Part shown: in pieces, positions 59,190 through 64,000 of the stretch
Layout of the letters: each line of letters starts with the position of its first letter
Position numbering within the stretch: the stretch's first letter is position 1
Source of the DNA: Emcibacter sp.
Lineage (GTDB): Bacteria > Pseudomonadota > Alphaproteobacteria > Sphingomonadales > Emcibacteraceae
Direction of reading: 5' to 3'
Length of the DNA stretch: 64,000 nt
Assembly (NCBI GenBank): GCA_021774785.1
Contig: JAJFIQ010000026.1
Coordinates: 558,001 to 622,000, forward strand
The notes under the pieces: model-generated
What the model saw: only the letters and a program-made list of their open reading frames with translations
What the model was told of the DNA's origin: nothing
Databases searched by the model: none
Translations under genes and position numbers: made by a program

Positions 59190-61988
59190 TTAAATAATTA
59201 ATCCGCCAGTGCCGCTACTAAATACAGACAGTCTGGCTAGGCCATCCTGATAATTGGCCAGCTGTTTTGCCAGATGAGGCGGAACGGGACCGCTGTTTAA
59301 TTTGGAATCTTTGAGTATTTGAGCCTTTACGGGATCAAAGGTCAGCGACCGGAAGGCGCGTTTGATGGTTTCCAGAGCTGTATCAATCTGTGCGCTGACA
59401 AATTCGGCTTCTTTTCGGGAGCGAAGGGAAAAACCAGATAAAAGTTTCAAGGCAAAAATGCCGCCCAATTTATCAGGGTTCGTTCCAATATCATCATCAT
59501 CCAGATTAAAAAGTTTTTCAGTCGATAAAATTTTGGTGGGCTGCATGCCGAATTTAACCAAAGCGTCACGCGCACCCTTGCCGGCAATTACCTCAACAGT
59601 AGACCCGTCTTTAGTTTCGATTTTGAGTTCCGGTCCATTGGTCCCCGTAGATTGCGTTGCTTTAATAAAGCGGAATGACAGACGCTGGATTTTCTTTGCC
59701 AGGCTGGTGAAGTCATCGCCTGAGCTGATGGTGACTTTTTGTGCGGCCTCGCCATTAACAGAAATAAAGAAATGATCACCGACACGGGCAGATGTCTGGG
59801 TTTCTATATCGCGGGTCTGGCTATTATCATAAAGGCCGGTTGGAAGACCCAGCTTGGTCAAAATGGATGATCCCGCGGCTGAAAAGGTAAGGGCTGTACT
59901 GCCGTTTGTACCGGTAATACCACCAAATTGTCTGATGAAGTCCGCAGTTCCTGTCGTGGCATTAATTTTGGCGGCAAAGCCGTCCGTGGTTCCGGTAAGG
60001 GTTGCTCCGGGCAAAGTGCCATTGGTTTTTCCGGCCACATAAATGGATCCGTTTTGTACGCTTAAGCCTTCTATGCGGTCTGTGCCGCTAGACCCAATAA
60101 AATGGGTAAAGCTGGCACTGAATGAGGCCCCACCGTCACTTAATTTGGTGATAAAGCCGTCTGCGCCACCGCTATGGCTATTAGTTATGGTACCACCGGA
60201 CAGAGAAGCATTAAATGAAGTACCAGCCACATATATATCGCCCGACGCATCAACGACAATGTCAGAAATACTGCCACCGCCCAGGTCCCCCAAATCAAAT
60301 GTCGCGAGTTCGATTGTGGGGTCTGTAACATCAAGTTTGCGAATGATAACCCGTCCGTCTTCTCTGGCGGCAACCAATATATTGCCATCGCCTGCTATGG
60401 CGACGGCCTCGCCAAACTCGGAACCCGCACCGCCAATTTGGGCAGAGGCAGTGAGTGCGCCATCGGTGCCATTAAGTTTTGTAACAAAAATATCTGATCC
60501 GCCACCATATGTGGTGGTGCTGTTCAGGCGCCCTGAAATTGTTCCGGTGACAATGACATCACCATTGGCATCAATAGCAAGGCTGTTGGCCTGATCAGTA
60601 GCAGAGGTATCCTGCTGATGGGTCCAGAGTTCCAGGCCACTGCTGTCAAATTTAGTGACAAAACTGTCCAGACCCGTAAATACGTCTGACGTGACCAATT
60701 CATCATTCACTTGACCTGCAATATAAATATTATCACTGCTATCCACGACAATATCAAAGGCTTCTGCATGATCAGAAGCTCCGAGCAGGCGACTAAACAA
60801 CAGATTGCCGGAAGCATCAAATTTGCTCAGGAAAACATCCTGGTCTGTGGCGGCATTAATCTGATTTTGAAAATCACCCTGTGAACTGCCAACCACATAG
60901 ACATTACCCAAGCTGTCAACGGCGGTACCATTGGCATGGGTTTCAAATAATTCGTCAGCAGATTCTATAATTTTGCCATCGTCATCAGTTAGGGGCGGCA
61001 AGATACTTGCTTGATCAGTTCCGGCGATAACGTTAGAAAATTCTGTGATTGGGGATGTGGTGGAAAGATCCCGCACTTTTGTCAATGTCGCTGTTTCAGT
61101 TTCACCAAATCCGACATCTTTATGGGCGCCCGTGATATAGAGCGATGGCTCTGAAGCCTGCGCTGTCAGGGTGATGGTTTCACCTGAATTGACGTTAACT
61201 TTCAGAGCAAATTTTCCATTACTTACCTCTTCGGCGGCAAAGCGGGTACTATATTTACTGACGGGATCACCATTGCCATCCAGGACGGTGACCGCATTGA
61301 TCTGCTGATTAATGAAAGATACCAGATTGGTCAGGTCCAAAGGTTCCGTCATTTGAGACAGGTCGATGGTGATATTATCATTGTCAGTTATTTTATTCAG
61401 GTTCACCGTGAAAACTTCGTTGCCGACAAGTCCCGGAATGACTTGGGTTTTGGAGCTGACGGGAAGGGTTGCCCCTAAAATATCGGAATTATTTTTACCA
61501 AGGCTGATATCGCTGAGTAAGCTGGGTTTCTTTTCCCCGAACATTAATGTGAGCTTTTCAAGTTCGGCCTCCCGCACGAAATCTTGAACCTGATTAAGCC
61601 CGCCACGGAATTGGGTGCTTAAATTGGCCAGCAGGGCTGACGGCGTTGTGTCATCTGCGGCATAATCAGCAATGGTTTTTAAATCATTGAGAGCAGTGAA
61701 GAGGGCAAAGAGTGCTTTTTCATCCTTACTTTCGGTTTGCTGGATGCTTTTTACATTCAGGTCAATGAAATCAGTTTTTCCCCGGACCGCATTGAAGCGG
61801 CCGGCCAATGTCCGAGCTTCCTTGCTGTCTAACAGATCCCAGGGCGTGATAACAGACGGACCTCTTTCAAAAGGGCGGGCTGAATTTTGAATGGCAGCCA
61901 CAGTTCTGGTCACCGTCCGGGCATTGAAATATGAACCCAGAAGATTAGCATCAAAATTGATTAAATTAAAATCACTAAAGTCAGCCAT
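59190..61988 (-). CDS. Flagellin-related protein with embedded SBBP-type beta-propeller (FlaEY-like)
   Basis: 932 residues. The N-terminal about 180 residues are helical (FSDFNLINFDANLLGSYFN, RTVAAIQNSARPF) and resemble a flagellin or hook-associated coiled end. A middle stretch near 195-300 has flagellin-IN-like repeats. From about 345 to 700 at least six blades follow the pattern AxDxxGNVYVVGxxxG, the SBBP beta-propeller repeat. A second flagellin-like C-terminal helix region with a hook-IN-like segment (FISVNGEAAQKVTI) closes the protein. Length and layout recall Caulobacter FlaEY. No signal peptide is visible. Flagellin glycosylation, secretion or regulation is inferred only from that likeness. 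Confidence 0.65.
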   Translation of the reverse strand: MADFSDFNLINFDANLLGSYFNARTVTRTVAAIQNSARPFERGPSVITPWDLLDSKEARTLAGRFNAVRGKTDFIDLNVKSIQQTESKDEKALFALFTALNDLKTIADYAADDTTPSALLANLSTQFRGGLNQVQDFVREAELEKLTLMFGEKKPSLLSDISLGKNNSDILGATLPVSSKTQVIPGLVGNEVFTVNLNKITDNDNITIDLSQMTEPLDLTNLVSFINQQINAVTVLDGNGDPVSKYSTRFAAEEVSNGKFALKVNVNSGETITLTAQASEPSLYITGAHKDVGFGETETATLTKVRDLSTTSPITEFSNVIAGTDQASILPPLTDDDGKIIESADELFETHANGTAVDSLGNVYVVGSSQGDFQNQINAATDQDVFLSKFDASGNLLFSRLLGASDHAEAFDIVVDSSDNIYIAGQVNDELVTSDVFTGLDSFVTKFDSSGLELWTHQQDTSATDQANSLAIDANGDVIVTGTISGRLNSTTTYGGGSDIFVTKLNGTDGALTASAQIGGAGSEFGEAVAIAGDGNILVAAREDGRVIIRKLDVTDPTIELATFDLGDLGGGSISDIVVDASGDIYVAGTSFNASLSGGTITNSHSGGADGFITKLSDGGASFSASFTHFIGSSGTDRIEGLSVQNGSIYVAGKTNGTLPGATLTGTTDGFAAKINATTGTADFIRQFGGITGTNGSTALTFSAAGSSILTKLGLPTGLYDNSQTRDIETQTSARVGDHFFISVNGEAAQKVTISSGDDFTSLAKKIQRLSFRFIKATQSTGTNGPELKIETKDGSTVEVIAGKGARDALVKFGMQPTKILSTEKLFNLDDDDIGTNPDKLGGIFALKLLSGFSLRSRKEAEFVSAQIDTALETIKRAFRSLTFDPVKAQILKDSKLNSGPVPPHLAKQLANYQDGLARLSVFSSGTGGLII

Positions 61989-62118
61989 TCGGTACCTATA
62001 AAGCGTCTATGCTTAAAACTTATATCTCCGATCTGTAAGGATATAAAGAATCAGTTAATAATTTGTAACGCAAGTATACCATTTTACCTTTGTCACACCA
62101 ATAGGGCGAATTTGCCTA

Positions 62119-62158
62119 GTAAACCCCTATAAATACCCGTAAACTCCCATAAATATCA
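62119..62158. repeat. Imperfect tandem 20-bp repeat upstream of yggT
   Basis: GTAAACCCCTATAAATACCC (62119-62138) is followed at once by a second copy, GTAAACTCCCATAAATATCA (62139-62158), identical at 16 of 20 positions. It lies in the promoter region between the FlaEY-like gene and yggT. Confidence 0.6.
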
Positions 62159-62271
62159 GGAATTATAGCTATTCTTGCCCACTTTATGAGATCACATCTA
62201 AACTAGCTATTGAACTCCTGCCCTATCCACATTAAATCTTATGTTCAGTCTTAACAAAATTTGGAAGAAAA

Positions 62272-62571
62272 ATGGGCGGTTTCGCGTATGATTTGGCTTG
62301 GTTGGTGGATGCCGTTTTTGGCGTTCTTACCTTTGGTCTGTTTGTTTATATTATCCTTGGTCTTTTGGTGTCTTTTGCGGTTGTAAATAGTCATAATCAG
62401 GTTGTTGGCATGGTTATGGGAACCCTGCATCGCATTTTTGAGCCTATGCTGCGCCCGATCCGAAATCTGTTGCCCAGTCTTGGCGGTATTGATATTTCAC
62501 CTGTTTTTCTGTTTATCGCCCTTGAATTTTCCAGTCGAATTCTGGTCCGATTTCTTGTTTCCCTAGCCTAG
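62272..62571 (+). CDS. yggT: YggT family membrane protein
   Basis: 99 residues with two transmembrane segments (about 17-40 and 75-95). The YggT motif is present (FEPMLRPIRNLLPSLGGIDISP). Family proteins are linked to osmotic stress or to cell-division and thylakoid protein assembly; the exact role is unknown. GGAAG lies 5 nt before the ATG. It heads a yggT-yggU-folD operon with gaps of 6 nt or less. Confidence 0.9.
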   Translation: MGGFAYDLAWLVDAVFGVLTFGLFVYIILGLLVSFAVVNSHNQVVGMVMGTLHRIFEPMLRPIRNLLPSLGGIDISPVFLFIALEFSSRILVRFLVSLA

Positions 62572-62577
62572 ACGACA

Positions 62578-62895
62578 ATGCCCGTAACACCCCATGATGA
62601 TGGTGTCCGGCTGGCGATTCGTCTGACCCCAAAGGCGTCAAAAAACAGATTTGGCCAGATGGCGCGCGCTGCGGATGGCACCCGTCACCTCAAGGCCTAT
62701 GTCACCACCGTTCCCGAGGGCGGAAAAGCCAATAAAAGCCTGATAAAAATGCTGTCCAAGTCATTGAGGATGCCTGCGGGCAAATTTTCTGTTGCATCGG
62801 GAGCAACAAATCGTAATAAACAGTTATTAATTAAAGGTGAGGCCCTGACGCTCACCCAGAAACTTGAGCAATGGATAAAGGAATTAAACCCGTGA
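62578..62895 (+). CDS. yggU: DUF167 (YggU) family protein
   Basis: 105 residues. The DUF167 pattern [16 protein letters not shown], ... [22 protein letters not shown], ... [12 protein letters not shown] is clear. Function unknown; the fold is small alpha/beta. It lies between yggT (6-nt gap) and folD (GTGA overlap), the common alphaproteobacterial order. Confidence 0.9.
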   Translation: MPVTPHDDGVRLAIRLTPKASKNRFGQMARAADGTRHLKAYVTTVPEGGKANKSLIKMLSKSLRMPAGKFSVASGATNRNKQLLIKGEALTLTQKLEQWIKELNP

Positions 62896-63788
62896 GTGCA
62901 GATGTGATTGATGGCAAGGCTTTCGCCGCAGCTTTAAAAGTGGGTGTAGCCGGACAAGTGAATATCCTGAAAGAAAAATATGGTTTGATCCCCGGTCTTG
63001 CCGTAGTGCTTGTGGGAGAAGACCCGGCAAGTCAGGTTTATGTGCGCAATAAAAATAAATCCACCAAGGAAGCGGGCATGAACAGCTATGAGCATCGTAT
63101 GGAACCGAGCGTCAGTGAGGCAGAATTGTTAAGTCTCGTGGCAGAGCTGAATCATGATCCGGCGGTTCATGGTATTCTGGTGCAATTGCCATTGCCCAAG
63201 CATATTAACGAAGCCGCTGTCATTGATGCTATTGCCCCGGAAAAGGATGTGGATGGTTTTCATGTGATCAATTCGGGCTTGCTAGCCACCGGTGGGCGCG
63301 GCATGGTTCCCTGCACGCCATTGGGCTGTGTGATGATGCTTAAAGACCGTTTGGGCGATATGAGCGGTCTGAATGCGGTAATCGTTGGCCGGTCAAATAT
63401 AGTCGGCAAGCCCATGGCGCAGTTGCTGCTCAATGAGAATTGCACCGTCACCATGGCCCACAGCCGGACAAGGGAATTGGACGCGGTTGTCAGACGGGCG
63501 GATATTGTGGTTGCGGCAGTTGGGGTTCCGGAGCTGGTCAAGGGTAATTGGATCAAGCCCGGTGCTACGGTCATTGATGTGGGTATCAACCGTGTTGAGA
63601 AAGAAGACGAGCAAGGTGTAAAGAAGACCAGACTGGTCGGCGATGTGGAATATGACAAGGCGGTACAGAATGCGGGTGCTATCACCCCGGTTCCCGGTGG
63701 TGTCGGTCCCATGACCATTGCGGTTCTGCTGAAAAATACCGTGACGGCGGCTTGTCGTCAGACCGGGGTTGAAGAGCCGGAAATTTAG
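62892..63788 (+). CDS. folD: Methylenetetrahydrofolate dehydrogenase/cyclohydrolase
   Basis: Bifunctional one-carbon enzyme. 298 residues from GTG 62892, which overlaps the yggU stop as GTGA and has AAGGA about 9 nt upstream; an ATG at 62871 would add 7 residues but overlaps yggU further. Motifs: [14 protein letters not shown] with catalytic Lys, [43 protein letters not shown], and [16 protein letters not shown]. Complete. Confidence 0.95.
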   Translation: MSADVIDGKAFAAALKVGVAGQVNILKEKYGLIPGLAVVLVGEDPASQVYVRNKNKSTKEAGMNSYEHRMEPSVSEAELLSLVAELNHDPAVHGILVQLPLPKHINEAAVIDAIAPEKDVDGFHVINSGLLATGGRGMVPCTPLGCVMMLKDRLGDMSGLNAVIVGRSNIVGKPMAQLLLNENCTVTMAHSRTRELDAVVRRADIVVAAVGVPELVKGNWIKPGATVIDVGINRVEKEDEQGVKKTRLVGDVEYDKAVQNAGAITPVPGGVGPMTIAVLLKNTVTAACRQTGVEEPEI

Positions 63789-63897
63789 GTTATTACCCGT
63801 TTAATGGGATTAATTCTGGTGGCCAAGGCGCGCGATAAGCGCTCCCCATTCACAAAAAAAAGATGACAATATCTTTTCTTCCCCCTATGAAGAAATC

Positions 63898-64000
63898 ATG
63901 GCAAATTTACAGGATGAACATAACCCCTCATGGGTGAGGGAGCGGACGGCTCGGCAGTTCTCGGAACTGGTTCGGTTATCCTTTCCTATTGTACTACAGC
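63898..64000 (+). CDS. Probable MATE-family efflux transporter, 5' end only
   Basis: 34 codons are visible from ATG 63898. The segment FSELVRLSFPIVLQ resembles the first helix of MATE (NorM-type) transporters. The ribosome binding site is weak (GAAGAAA). The call rests on a short stretch and could be wrong; the rest lies beyond the window. The 109 bp between folD and this gene hold no clear terminator. Confidence 0.5.
   Translation, partial: MANLQDEHNPSWVRERTARQFSELVRLSFPIVLQ

Noticed and set aside
60043-60594. 183-codon plus-strand ORF
   Set aside because: Antisense to the repetitive propeller region of the FlaEY-like gene; explained by codon bias of the repeats.

Overview
The window is a compact, moderate-GC chromosomal segment of an alphaproteobacterium. 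The main evidence is gene order: yggT-yggU(DUF167)-folD, dapF-mtaB-ftsY-ispZ, and a full System I cytochrome c maturation cluster (ccmA to ccmI). A short class I ribonucleotide reductase large subunit without an N-terminal ATP-cone, FNR/FixK-type anaeroboxes, and a large flagellin-related beta-propeller protein of the Caulobacter FlaEY kind agree with this. An assignment near marine orders such as Kordiimonadales or Emcibacterales is only a guess. I see no tRNA, rRNA, IS element, CRISPR array or prophage. Most of the window is core metabolism with many small overlaps between genes.

Layout. 1-2.4 kb: 5' part of gltB (minus). 2.4-3.3 kb: long AT-rich divergent regulatory region. 3.3-6.1 kb: nrdA-nrdB. 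6.1-9.0 kb: a PrsT-type TPR protein. 9.1-14.2 kb: fadH, a divergent TetR-ansA pair and an NhaC-type antiporter. 14.3-18.6 kb: ABC ATPase, FtsX-like permease and HlyD-like adaptor. 18.8-23.4 kb: porin, tas, msrA and a sensor histidine kinase. 23.4-28.5 kb: threonine catabolism (kbl-tdh) with an XRE-cupin regulator, a DASS transporter and an AT-rich RDD protein. 28.6-32.3 kb: dapF-mtaB-ftsY-ispZ. 32.4-40.4 kb: cytochrome c maturation, interrupted by a small gene on the opposite strand. 40.5-49.6 kb: an MCP-PilZ fusion, acnA, a membrane protein, a DUF1223 protein, htpG and a GST. 49.8-55.2 kb: nadB, an orphan ABC ATPase and polA. 55.4-62 kb: a TonB receptor, a FliL-like protein, an orphan structured-RNA locus and the FlaEY-like propeller protein. 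62.3-64 kb: yggT-yggU-folD and the start of a MATE transporter.

Regulatory highlights read directly from the sequence: (i) the fadH/tetR intergenic region is two back-to-back sigma70-type promoters sharing one palindrome as both -35 boxes, and the tetR promoter predicts a leaderless mRNA; (ii) two FNR-type boxes, before the porin and before ccmC, each at a spacing that fits class II activation; (iii) a 38-codon upstream ORF with a consensus ribosome binding site overlaps the start of acnA; (iv) a strong plus-strand intrinsic terminator at 59141-59175 has no plus-strand gene before it and is preceded by stem-loops, one of which has a mutually exclusive partner, which points to an unannotated small RNA; (v) a perfect 10-bp inverted repeat lies before kbl, downstream of an XRE-cupin regulator gene.

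I found no clear new defence or mobile system. The best candidates for something undescribed are the 58.9-59.2 kb RNA locus, the acnA leader ORF and the FlaEY-like protein in which a beta-propeller sits between flagellin-like ends.
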